Source: Archegozetes longisetosus
Lineage: Eukaryota > Arthropoda > Arachnida > Sarcoptiformes > Trhypochthoniidae
Reading direction: 5' to 3'
Length of the DNA: 64,000 nucleotides
Assembly: GCA_018873245.2 (NCBI GenBank)
Contig: JAEMBT020000001.1
Span: 19,408,220-19,472,219 of the forward strand
The number at the start of each line of letters is the position of its first letter. Position 1 is the stretch's first letter. Made by a program: the position numbers and the translations under genes. The notes beneath the pieces are model-generated. The model did not search any database. It worked only from the letters and a program-made list of their open reading frames with translations, and had not been told where the DNA came from. Of this stretch, positions 47,401 to 59,600 are shown piece by piece.

Positions 47401-49860
47401 TTATTTTACTCCAATTATTTGTCAGTTAAGCAAAAAGCCTAATGTCTTACGGTTCAAACAATTTTCAGTTAATTTTCAAGTATTTTTTATTTTCAAAGTT
47501 TTTAAAAAACTTTTTAATTACATTTGGGATCGTACGCAAAACGCTCATAAAGAAGTGTTCGTAAGGACTTCCCAAATATTACAAACTTAATAAAACTTTT
47601 TTTTATATCAAATAAAATATGAATTTTTGTACGAATTTAGAGGAGAATGGAATAACAAGTGTGTTTACGTTGAAAATTAACATAAATTGATGTAAAAACT
47701 GTGATATATCTTGAAAACATATTTCCTCATTTTGAGTAATAATAAATGCTAAATAAGAGGTATTTTAAGTCATAAAACTAAAACATTTTGATGAAAATCT
47801 GGATCACAATACTTGAGAAGAATACTAATAAGTTATATGGTTCACAACTGTGGGCAATGCGTGAAAGTATTCAAGTTTAATAAATTAGATTAATGCAAAT
47901 AAATACCTGTTTATGGGAACAATACTGTCAGTTCAAAACTATACTAAAACCGATTACAATTGTTTTGGAAAAATGCAACACTAATTTAGTTTATTAATTA
48001 TGTGTTGAGGCTTTTAATCAAATTAATTATTCTTTAAGTAAGATTGAGTGTTTAGATCAAATCATTGTTCGTTTCATTCAAATATTCGCTATTATGTTCT
48101 CAACCTAAACACCTCACATCTCATCATTTTACGATTTCACATTGTTAGTAAAGCTAAAAAACTTCTAAAATGTACTGTTTTATCAATCACTGATCCATTA
48201 AGTGTTTATTTTAGTGCAAAAGTTGCCGCAATTTATTTACAGCTTTTCTGGTGGACTCATTTTACTAATGGTTTAGATAAGAATTTAAAGCTAATATTTA
48301 CAAAACTATTGATTTACAAAACAGAATATCTATTTATTATTTCATTCTATTTCTATTATCTACTTTAAATTCAGTTATAGCTTCCATGCTTACGACCAAT
48401 GTAAGTGATCCCAATATTAGTTTACTTCAACTTTATGTAAAACTATATCTAAAATCTAATACTATTAGGCTATTGGTCGTGTTATTTCTTTCCAATTAAT
48501 TACTTGTCATCAACAATTAATGAATGTTTAGTTTTTATAAGCTGACTGACGAAACAATTTTTATGATTTGAGCTAAAAATTAAATTTTATACTCATTAAT
48601 ATTAATAGTTTTCAAAGAATGTTATCCGCGAAAAGTAAGAATTTTAGTATGAATTGCTATTAACCCAAATGCATAAATAGTGATGTGAAATACAAGACCC
48701 AATACTAGTATGAATCGCATTTTGTTCGCTACAGTATGAGACCTATTGATCTAAATTAATAACACATTTTGGTTGAAACTGATTCTATATATACTTTTAT
48801 ACAATGCTTTATGGGTATTTAACTCAACAATGACTGGCTGGAGAGTGCTGGTATTATTATTATTGCTTCTAACTTTTTCACCAAACTTTTTCACCTAACT
48901 TTTCACATATCTCACTAAATAACAGTTAATGTGATTTCAATTGAATGATTGATAAACTAAATGTTTGAAAATAGTTTCGCTTTTTCAATACTATTTCTTA
49001 TTGAGCTGTGTCGCCTACAATACAATAATAACTCATTTATTCAATTTGATTCAACTATTTCGACCTACTCTGAAATAATTGATTTTATCTATCAATCAAA
49101 TCGATTTCTAACATTCGATTCACTTTAAGCGAAATGCTTTTTCTCAATACAACAAATTTAGAAATTTTCTAAATATAGAAAAAATGTTCAATTTTTCTAA
49201 TTCACACGAAAATTAGATGAAAAGCAATGAATGAAATGAGTTTAATAGTTAAGAATAGATGAGTTGTGAGTTCATTAGCCAAGAAAAAATTGTTTGATCA
49301 CAATACGAATGAACTGTAAGCCAAATAGATATATAGAGTAGTTGATAGTTAGGCTCAGAAAATCGGGTGAACAAATTCAAGTTTATGGTCGATTTGATGA
49401 TCCATCACATGAAAAGTGTTATTAAATTTTGTGGATTGGCATCAAAATGATAAGTTATTTCTGTTTTATGGTTATTGTCTTAATACTTATCTATAGGTTG
49501 TTGTGCGAGGTAAGTATAAGAATTACATCTTAATTCTCAAAAGTATAGTTCAATTGAAGTGAATGATCGTTTTAATCCTGAATAAATTCTATCCAAAGGT
49601 AGTAATAATGAATAGTGTATGTAATAAAATAAAGGAAAACTTCTTTTTCTCATACTTTTCTCTCGGCTTTACTTATTTTTTAATCACGACTTATATGATT
49701 ATAAGGATAGAGAAGAGAAAGATTATAATCAGAAATAGGGTTACGGGTAATATTGGCGTGCAATTTATTATTATTATTTTCTACTTTACTCATTCCAAAA
49801 AGGAAAAACTTAACTAAAAAAATTACAATTTTTCTTCTAACTTTTCATCTTGGCCTTCAA
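44440..49860. other. gene-poor stretch, no gene recognised
   Basis: Long AT-rich DNA. The longest open frames (48048-48368, 49563-49817 on +) are dominated by Ile, Phe, Tyr and Leu and show no motif or splice context that supports them. Confidence 0.5.
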
Positions 49861-49870
49861 TATTTAGGTA

Positions 49871-50051
49871 CAGCAGCACTCCGATATAGTGACCCTCTTT
49901 ATAAAGAACCTCTGTTTAGCGAATCCTCGGTATAGTGAACGCACTTTTCCGGCACTAATACACACTAATGGACTAATAGTTACCTATTTATGGTGAAACT
50001 CGTTATAGTGAATGTGAATCCGTAGTGACTGACTAAATAGAGGTATTACTG
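49871..50051. mobile_element. pogo/Tigger-type MITE
   Basis: The ends CAGCAGCACTCCGATATAGT (49871 on) and, on the other strand, CAGTAATACCTCTATTTAGT (from 50051 inward) form diverged inverted repeats beginning CAG. TA flanks both sides (49869-49870, 50052-50053). Repeated TATAGTGAA and TTTAGCGAA words inside are typical of short pogo-derived elements. No coding capacity. It is unlike the ends of the 6.6 kb element, so a different family. Confidence 0.65.
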
Positions 50052-50059
50052 TATAATAG

Positions 50060-53000
50060 ATAGAAGGAAAGAGATGCTGAGGAAGAAAACTGAAACAATT
50101 TCTTACTTTGATAGGTTTGAGTGGGAAGTGTTTAATAAGAATAGTGTTAGAAAGAAATGAGGGTCAAGGTTGAAATCTTATAATATCGACACCACTTTTT
50201 CGACTGTTAACTCATGCGGAATGAGTTTATTTAACTTGAAATCAATTGAAGTCTCGTTATAAACTGCTTTCAAATTCTAATCCATTGAAAAGATCTAAAA
50301 TTGAAAATATTTATGTCACCCAAAAAAAGTGTTATTAAACCCATAAAGAGATCGATTTAATGTCATATAAAACATATAGAAAAGAATTTAAAGCTTTTTA
50401 ATCGATGTTATGTTAGATAACGAAAAGTTATAAATAGTTCTACAGGAAAGTCATTGTTTGGATGAGAAAATGCTCTAAACTGTCAATTGAGAAGAATTTT
50501 TATTTCTATTTCTATACTTTACAAATGTTTTCACCCATTCATTTCTTGTCTTTGTTGCGATCATTAAAAATTTTCATCACATCTAACAAGAGGACAACGA
50601 ACGTTATTATCTAATCAATTGAATTGAGTATGAATTGAAATGTTGACACATTGAGTTGATTAAGTTTTTATAGGATTTAGATTTGATTATTGAATCAAAT
50701 TGTTAAGAAAAAGGATTTGATGATGAGAAGTTATACACAGAGCGATAAAAACGTTATGTAGTTGTAAAGCAAATAAAAGCAGTTTTTCAATCAATACTAA
50801 ATAAATAAACGCTTGAATGACTGAACAAAAATGTCTATTGTTTCACTAATAATATGCTTAACAGTCTATATGAATGAAAATACTTATCGATATATAAATC
50901 AAACAAAAACAGCATCTAATCTGCCCATTCAAATCGTTTTGCTATTTCGGATCTTTCAATGAAAAGCTTACGATCTTTTCATTGAAATTCATATTATTTA
51001 AGTATTTGATTTCAAGTTCTATCTGAGTTTGAAAATTGACAATTTATTTTCTTTTAAAAGTAGTTATTCTAATATTTGTACTAAATTGCTGCTAAAATAA
51101 CTCAAAATATAGTTATTCAACATAAGTGGCATTACTTTAACATTTGAACCCATATTCAGCTCTGTTTTAGTCAATATCTGTTAAGAGAATAGACAGCGAA
51201 CAAAATATCGAAATTAAGAAACTGCCAAAAGGCAACAATTGAATCAATGAATGCTAACAACGAGTCACTCAAATTTGTATTTGAGGCATTTTGAATAAGA
51301 AGTGCAAAATTGCATTATATGTGGTCTCACGTCGTTTCATTTAATCAGATCTTTGCCGAACAGATGCTCAAAATAATTAAGTAAATTACGTCTTGCTATT
51401 GCGGATCAAATAAAAAGCAAAATGCACGCCAACGCATTTTTAAACTTTATTTTTAAAAAAAACCTTGTCTTCAAACTTCAATAAGCATAATGTTTTTCTG
51501 CAAAAGTGAAATTTTTGACTTGTTTAGAATAACAAATTAAGTAAAGAGAAACTTTTTCATTCAAATCTTTATGTGTTTGGCGTATACATCAATCAATTGG
51601 TAGAGTTTAGTAGAATAAACTAGTTTTTAAGAATTGATGAGATTCTCATTAAGCATAATTATGAAAACGATGCGCAAAGTGTTTCAATCTTAAGGGCAAC
51701 TTCGCATTCGAACCTATGCCCTAATAAATGAAAATAATTTAATATAAAACTGATATTCGGTCCAAGTATGAGTTGATGACCAAGAACTACAACACAAATG
51801 AGGGCACAGTATAATATGTACGAGTTTTGTATGGCATTGCTCGCAAAACGAGTTATAAGAGTTGTGTGAAAACAATAATATAGTCGCTTACTCTTATGTT
51901 TCCTTTCGATGCTATAATAAGTGATAATAACTATTATACTATCATCAATGACTTCACGTTCAACTTATCAATTCTGAAAATTTCTGATCGTATTATAAGG
52001 AAAGCCTCGAGTTATCAACCATAAAATAGTTATGGATTTGTTCCCAAAGTATTCGTCAGACCATTAGATAAGGAGATAAAAGATTTAGAGTTACATAAAT
52101 ACCAAAGTGTAAAATTGTTTTACATATAAGTAACTTTGAATTAGCTAAGTATTTAATAGGATAAAAACTAATAATATAATCACATTCAATCCAAGTCTAA
52201 TTAAGATGTTTTAAATTCTAGTTTTTATGTCAAACATAAATCTTTTTTATAATCACATCTATGAAAAAGATTTGTCGAAAACTTGAATGACTCAAAATCT
52301 TATCTCATTTAACACAATTAACAAGTCAGACATAAAGACAATGATTTGAGGCAAAAATATGTTGAGATTGATTGAAAGAAAAAATGAATTAGTTTTAATT
52401 TTTGAGTTTCTATTTTTAGTCAATTGAAATGAAAGTTTGCTCACCTGTTAATTGACACTTGAATTCGAGATAAACAACCAAATAAGGCATTGTATTATAT
52501 AAATAAGTTTGAAAACTGGTTTAAAATAGAAAAACGAACAATTAATGAATTGCGCAACGGTTAAAGTGAACTAGAAGTTAAATGATTTGTATAATTATAA
52601 AATGAAAGGAATAAAACTAGTGATAGATCATTTGTGAAAAGTAAACAAATATATAGACAAATAATCTATCTGATTTATAAATCAGTCTTTAAAGCAAGGT
52701 TTTCCCCGTCAAGTTGTCGATTAGTTTGAAATTAACCTGAAAACCTTCATTTATATGATTTATATATTAAATAAATTAGACTTTAATATTGTTTTCTCAA
52801 ACATGTTATAAAACTATAAAAATAACATTTTCAATGTTTCTCATGACTGTTATTAAATAGCATTAACTTCATTAATGATGACAGACGTTAATTAAAATTT
52901 CGAATCTATTCAACCCTTAAATTGTGTTAGAAAAAGCATTAGTTTTAGTACTAAATCAAAAGCCAAGAGCTCATAAAACTTTTAGTATTTCTTATAATGT

Positions 53001-54960
53001 TTATACGTTGTAATGAATTTGAATGAAAATTGTAGATGTTTTCAGAATATAGGGTGCATTAGCATGAGTTCACGTTTATATATGAATTTCATGACTGATA
53101 ATAATATAAGTAATAGTTATTGAAAAAAATTTATAGTTTTCCTTTTTCTCAGAGTTTCAAATTTGTTTTCGAAATGATTCAAACTCAAGTGATTCAGAAC
53201 TTATTTGCAAAGCAGTTGACGTGAGAAGTTGAGGAGAGACCGAAAACTATTTTAGAGGTCAAGTGCAGGAGAAGTAAAACTATACAAAGTTAAGTGAAAA
53301 AGAGATTGAACTTTAATTTTTGAGCAAGCTTAGGCTAAGAATTAAGGAAGTCAATAACTTATAAGGCTTCTATGTTATTTAGCTGTCTGTTTCTCTGTTT
53401 TTCAAATCATTTTCACCTCAAAATAACCAGTGATTAAGTTCAAAAATTATTCGTTCAAAACACGTATTCGATCCGAACGAATAGCAATATCTCCTCTAAA
53501 TAGCAATAATGCTATTATTTATAATGTTTATCATAATCTTTTTGATGAGCACATATTTGATACGAGAATACCTGATAGGCTAAACATGTTATTCGGCAAT
53601 AAACAGTTATGAGTATCAGTCGGAGATCTATTTCTATCTGATTGAAAAACGTTACTCTGATACTAGATTTGTGATTCAAATATCATTGCTTTGGTACACA
53701 GTCTTTCATCTCAGTATGAGTTCATTTCGAAAGCATTAATCCATTACTATTTCTTGTTTGTAATAATTTGATTATTTTCAATGCAATCTATAATACGGAC
53801 CCATGAAAGCAGGTGTTATGCAAGGGCTACCCAACAATTCACTTTATTTATTTATAAGTCAAGTACTCTTATAGAGTCTAACCTAACTCCAACTCATAAG
53901 TCAACACAACTTTACCAATACTTTTAGTTGTAGTCTTGAGACTGATAATCGGTAGAAAAATAGCTTTGATTGTGGAATCTTGCTCACATTAGTTGCAATA
54001 CCTACTTAACAAAGTTGAACCAGTGGGTTAAGGATAATATTGCTATTGGCTCTAAATAGCTTTTTAATTGATGGCTTGCTACAGTAATTATTATTATTAT
54101 ATTTATCGATTATAACTTACTAAATATTGCCGAATCATTTGTAAATTTGTTTCGGTATTGAGATATTAGATGTTTAGGGTTGCGCTTTAAATACAGTTCA
54201 TTCATAACGTATTTATTGTGTCTGTTCTTACATACCCTTTATTCCTGTACTCTATTCTCCATTTAACTTGAAATTCCTATTTATCAAATGTTCAATATTT
54301 TGTACTTTTATTGCTTTTTAGTTTGCACAATAAAACCACTTATGTTGTAGTTATTTAGCATTTGAATAATAGAAAAATTTCCTTAACTGTTCCCTATTAT
54401 GTAAATTAAAAATATAAATAAAATATAAATAAGTTTATTAAAGTAAAGTAAAAGACAAGTATTTTCGATATTTTTAGTGATTTTATTTTTCCATATAAAT
54501 TAAATACATTAAAATAGTGATGATATCTAGTAAAAATCAATTTTATAAACCTATATGAGTAGGATTTACAACAAGAGAACATTGACATTGATTGCAAAAG
54601 AATTTGAAAATTTTCAAGTTAAAGTCTCGATAAACCTAATACAGCATTTTGTCAATCCAATTTGCCCTAAAGGCAAACCTATTGATTATTAGCGGAAAAG
54701 TGGGCGCATCTCCCTATTTGATGACCCCATGTATAAGTTATCGGCTAATGAACATAAACAGAGTGGCGTAGCCGTTGTAGAATAAATCACAGGACTGATT
54801 TTGATAAATTATATACATCAAATTTTTGAAATTTTTGAACATTTGTTGTAAAAAAGATATCAATTGGAGTGAACACCACTCCAACCATCAGCTATTGGTT
54901 TGACTTTTCAGGTGAATTATGATAGAATTTTCTAGTATTATAGTTTAACCGAAAACATAT
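50060..54960. other. gene-poor stretch with one small hairpin
   Basis: No gene recognised. TTTCAATGAAAAG (50953-50965) and its perfect complement (50974-50986) form a 13-bp hairpin with an 8-nt loop. Confidence 0.5.
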
Positions 54961-54965
54961 TTTGA

Positions 54966-55523
54966 TCAATGCTTGTTGTATTTCCTGCTCAGGGCATCGA
55001 TTTGCAAAAGAATATTTTCCAACTGTTTTAGTCTAAGGTTATTAATTGGCAGTGATCTTCCTCTTCGTCGGTGAAGCGCTTGATTATAGTAAGGATCAGG
55101 AATGAAAGGTAAGGGAGGTATATATGGATCGTTTGACATTCTTCTGATCTGTGATGCCATTGGTATGAGTAGTGGCAACGATAGCGCAATACCTCTGAGC
55201 AGAACAGAACCCAATCCAGCTTTTGAAGTGGTCGCGGCGTCATCTGCCTGTATCGGTGTCTTTACTACCGAATTACTATCAGAACGTGTTATTATTGATG
55301 CCAATGATGGTAATGAGAGACCAACTTTTTGGAGTAATTCCCCGATCACCTCTCGAAAGGCGACGATCGCTTGAATTGCTGTCATTTCTGCATCATTGAA
55401 CTCGTAAGGTTTTGTTTTATCCGTATTTGTTTCATCGTCACTATCTTTAAGGCCGTATTTGTATTGTGACCATTGAGCGAAACACGTTTGTATTAGTAGA
55501 GCCAATGATAATGTAAATAAGAG
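54966..55523 (-). CDS. secreted protein of unknown family, last exon
   Basis: The exon starts after the acceptor TTTTTTTAG (AG at 55525-55524) and runs 185 codons to TGA. Its first 16 codons (LLFTLSLALLIQTCFA) are the hydrophobic core of a signal peptide whose Met must come from a short upstream exon that I could not place with confidence (one candidate, ATG at 55603, gives the wrong phase). After the signal: an acidic segment (DSDDETNTDKTK), an amphipathic alpha-helical part (EMTAIQAIVAFREVIGELLQ), a hydrophobic stretch (LLRGIALSLPLLIPMA), a Pro/Tyr-rich linker (PYIPPLPFIPDPYYN) and the basic cluster RRRGR followed by a 30-residue tail. That cluster looks like a furin-type site, so the tail could be released. 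There are no cysteine pairs. It does not match a family I know. Confidence 0.7.
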   Translation of the reverse strand, partial: LLFTLSLALLIQTCFAQWSQYKYGLKDSDDETNTDKTKPYEFNDAEMTAIQAIVAFREVIGELLQKVGLSLPSLASIITRSDSNSVVKTPIQADDAATTSKAGLGSVLLRGIALSLPLLIPMASQIRRMSNDPYIPPLPFIPDPYYNQALHRRRGRSLPINNLRLKQLENILLQIDALSRKYNKH

Positions 55524-55559
55524 CTAAAAAAATTCAAATAGCATCTGTATTCCTATACT

Positions 55560-56204
55560 GAGTACTAATTGAAGAAAAGGCTTAACGCAAACAGTTTGAG
55601 CATTCGTGTAAAGCTTGAAAGAAAAAACTAATGACACAGAATTGAAGTTTTTGTTTGAACTTGAAGTATAATCCTATAAATAAAATTATGCTACCTCCAC
55701 ATTTTTTCTTTGGTATGTTATAATCCTTAAAAGTTTATAACCATTAAAAACCATGTCTAACACACGATTATAGACACGATTCGAGAAAAAGCTAATAACT
55801 CTAATGTATGTCAGACATACTATTTTATGTTACATTAACACAATCGGAAAACTATTGTTACATCATTAATACGAAATTGAAATTCTGGATCGTTTCTAAA
55901 GCTTTTGAATATTTCAAATAAAGATAAAACTTCGGGTCAAAGTTGTAGATATTGGAGTTACTAGAAATAATTGTAAAATTTTAGCTCTAGTTTCAACTCT
56001 TTTACACTGAGCTGAACTTTGCAATTAGTTTTGAAATCAGAGTTTAGTTATCGTCTAAGGATGATTGAAAATCAATTTTTAAATTTCATTTAGAATAATA
56101 AATAAACTTACTATTTTCGAGCAAAATAAGTTCATTTTCGATGAGATGAAAATTTATTTGAAGAAAAACTTTTTAGAAAACCAAAAATTGATTAACTAGT
56201 CGAA
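55560..56204. other. upstream region of the secreted-protein gene
   Basis: Should contain the first coding exon and promoter of the - strand gene at 54966-55523. A - strand TATAAA occurs near 55734. No other feature seen. Confidence 0.35.
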
Positions 56205-56651
56205 TTAATAATAAGTTGAATTAAGTTTGCATTCACTGGATTGAATAGGAATAGAAGCAAAGCAATTGGTAAAACTGATGAAAAGTTGCAAAAAACCAAT
56301 ACTAAAAGTTTGATGAGAACTATCGAAAATATAGTGTAAACTACAAAAACTTAAAGCCACTAAATCGAAACCTCGTAATACATAAACTGATATATCAAAT
56401 AGAAATGCGCCCAAAAAACGAGGACTGCATAACATGTACGAAATGAAGGTCAAGATCAAGACCAAAAACGTTCCTCCAATGAAAATAACTAAGCAATTGG
56501 GGACTAGTGTTGAACTCCTTTTTTGCTGACTATCCAATGCTACGGGTAGTGGAGAGAAAAATCTTATGCAATTCATTTGTATATTTAGCAGTGAAAAAAG
56601 GTATTTGCGTTTATGCAAAAACACAAACACCGCTTTAAATTCAAATTGCAT
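56205..56651 (-). CDS. multi-helix membrane protein fragment, perhaps chemoreceptor
   Basis: An ATG-started frame of 148 codons. It begins with a basic N-terminal region (FLHKRKYLF...NCIRFFSPLPVALDSQQKRS) and then has three hydrophobic segments (LVIFIGGTFLVLILTFISYM, GAFLFDISVYVLRGFDLVAL, IGFLQLFISFTN). The pattern of a short cytoplasmic start followed by closely spaced helices is compatible with the first part of an arthropod gustatory receptor, a family often expanded in mites. There is no diagnostic motif, and AT-rich DNA easily yields hydrophobic frames, so this is a weak call. Confidence 0.3.
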   Translation of the reverse strand: MQFEFKAVFVFLHKRKYLFSLLNIQMNCIRFFSPLPVALDSQQKRSSTLVPNCLVIFIGGTFLVLILTFISYMLCSPRFLGAFLFDISVYVLRGFDLVALSFCSLHYIFDSSHQTFSIGFLQLFISFTNCFASIPIQSSECKLNSTYY

Positions 56652-56659
56652 TTACTTCC

Positions 56660-59600
56660 CGATGCCTTTCCTATTTGAAGATCTAGTTTTCTCAAACTAC
56701 TACTCCACGCCTTGACTCATACCACTCATAAAAAGCAAAACTTGTTCACCAAAATCTTCTTTGAGAACGTTAGCGTATAGTTATTTGGATTTTGACGAGA
56801 GTTTTTTTTAATCAATAAGAGTATAGAGAATAAACATGTACAATGTTGTTGCGGGACTGTGAGAAATTTGATTCAATGCATTATTCAAAAGATATAATGT
56901 TTGGTATGCACTTTGGTTCCTCTAAGCAAAATATCTTAAGCTCTTTAATCCAGACATCACTTTTTTACTATACAACTAAACCTTATGAATATTTCATTCA
57001 TTTCAATCACATATTTCGATTATTTATTTTCAAATTTTAATCAAATATTAAAATAAGGCTAATCTTGAGTTAACTACGATTTTTCAGTTCAGTCATTTTA
57101 ACAAATATTTTGTAAAATTGATTTATTTAAAACTTAATTGAGGAATTTTCTTATTAATGAGCCTTCAAATAATAATTTAAATTGTCATTTTATGTTTAAA
57201 TGCTGAATGTTGATTTGATTTAGGAAGCGATAACATCATAACTGCTCTTATTATCAAAATCACTCAAAACCAACTGAAAGTTTCCTCAAATTAGAGCAAA
57301 AAACTTAAGATTTATATTAAATTTCTAGTTATCAAATAAATAAGCTCGTGACTAAGCTTTAAAATTTTTAAACATGGATAAGTAAATGATGGCTCTATTC
57401 TGGAAACTTTGAGTTTTTTCTTTTAGAGCGCATTCTTCTCAAGAATTCTTCTCCAATTAAATGGATTTGGTTAATGAAAATTCATTTATCACTCTTAAGT
57501 GTTATTGTGAACCTGTGGCCAACTGCTAAAAGCAACTGTTAAAAAATTGCCTCAAACTTAGATCTTCATTATTGCCTTGAAAGGGCCTGCATTAAAACAG
57601 TTAATTAAATGTGACGAATTTGAAAAATGACTAATTATTTAAGATGGCTGTAGTACGACACCAATCACAGTGTTGACCAAAACTTTATTTGTGGCGAATA
57701 GTCTGAGAAGATTTAGTTGTTTAAGCATATCAAACACGTTATAGGCTAATTAATTTAAGATTTAGATATAATTTATGCAATTATATTTATGAGGACAACA
57801 TTTTAGTGTAAAAATTATATGGGTATGGATCAAAAATGATATGCATATGAATCAACTTAAACTCTTATTTCCGTAATAAACTCAAATGACTCTCACGTTG
57901 TGTCACTAAAACTAACGTATATTCAGCTCTAATTAAAGTTTGGAATTTAGTTGAGATAATGATTTTCTAAATTTTTAGTTGTATTGTTCAGGTATATTAT
58001 GTGCTTTATAAATAGCAATATACTTTCGAATGTTAACCATCAACTTAAAATAATAACTCAAAACACTGATTCAGTGAATTTAATGTCAACTTCAATCATA
58101 ATAGTTGCGAAACAGACAGCAAAATCATACTAATTTTGGGTTTGTCGAGCTAGTAGACAATAGTACTGGTGGTAACTTGTCTTACAGTTTTTAGTGCTTG
58201 TCAAAAACAATAAGATGGCTATGAAGTGGTTGATGTTTGTTTCGAAACAAATACTATTATCTTTACTTAGTTTAGCACAAATCATAACAATAATAAAAAG
58301 CACAACAAGTTAGAAAGTCATTTTGGATATTATCAAATTGTTATCTTATGCAAAATGTTATGAGAGTAAATTGAAATTTAATATGATTTTAATAACTTTT
58401 TCTTATCAAATTAGATTTAATTATTTAGAGCATCTAATGATTGAATGGGTAAAGTTCAAATATTAAATACTCAATCAAATATAGCTTATGAATAGTTTAT
58501 AAAATCATTATACAAGTTATTCAATTCATACAATCATTCAGTAATTGGTTTGTTGTTCTGGGTTTCAGACACAGTGGTTTCATATTGAAAAACGTGCTCG
58601 TAGCAAAACAGTTATTCATAAGTGCTCATAGGAAAATAGCTACTCAAAAGTTGAACACTTACTCGATTGACATATAATGGAAAAACGTCATATTTCAATT
58701 TAAACGATAACGTTCTATTGACAGATATGACTGAACCTATAACATAATAAACAGCTCATACAGTAGATTGTAATTGAGTCAAATGTTCTAAAACTACTTT
58801 AATGGGCCACAAGCGCTTTTTGCTACAACGTCCCAATTATTGTATTGAATATTTTTGAAGTATTTTGCAAATTTAATCATTGAATTACAGCAATTTTTGC
58901 TGATTTCCTTGAATAGAGTCGGTTTAGAGTTGGTTTACATGATAATAAGTTTCGAGTTCAATACAATAAACTTTATTTAAGCTTTTTTATTTATAGAGAC
59001 AAGTCATTTATATAACAATGACCTAAAGCTATCATTTATTAGATAGCATGCAATTGTCACGAGTTTGGTGTCAGTAGTTTTACAATTAATTTAACTAAAC
59101 TCAGGTTTCATTCTAAACATGTCGGTTTGTCTTTTGGGCAAATCTCTATTCAAGAGCAAAGTTTTTCGTATCATTAAAGTAATATTGATGTGAGTCAGGA
59201 CTTATTTGATAAAAGCCTCAAATAGTTTTCATAAACAGGTTAAGAATTTATTGGCAAAATGAATAACCAAATGTTCGGACCTCCTATGAGACAAAAAGTT
59301 ACGCTTATTGGCAAAATTGATAAAATACTGTTAATTACATGTGATACTATCAAGAATGGAGTTAGCATGTAAGCTATCATAAAGGATCATTATAAATAGT
59401 GATACATTCCCCGATATCAATCAGAGTTATGGACAAATCGTGACTAGTTTTTACTGCAGATTAACAGTTACTGCATCTCACAGATTGCCTCGCACTCTAC
59501 ATAACTATTAATAATATCTTATGTTGGTTATTAAAATCAGTTATTAAGGTTTATCATTATACTTTAACCCTTTTTAAGTCTATCCTATCAAATGTTCTAG

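Noticed and set aside
48048..48368. A 106-codon + strand frame
   Set aside because: Composition is that of random AT-rich DNA (Ile, Phe, Leu, Tyr), no motif, no promoter or splice context.
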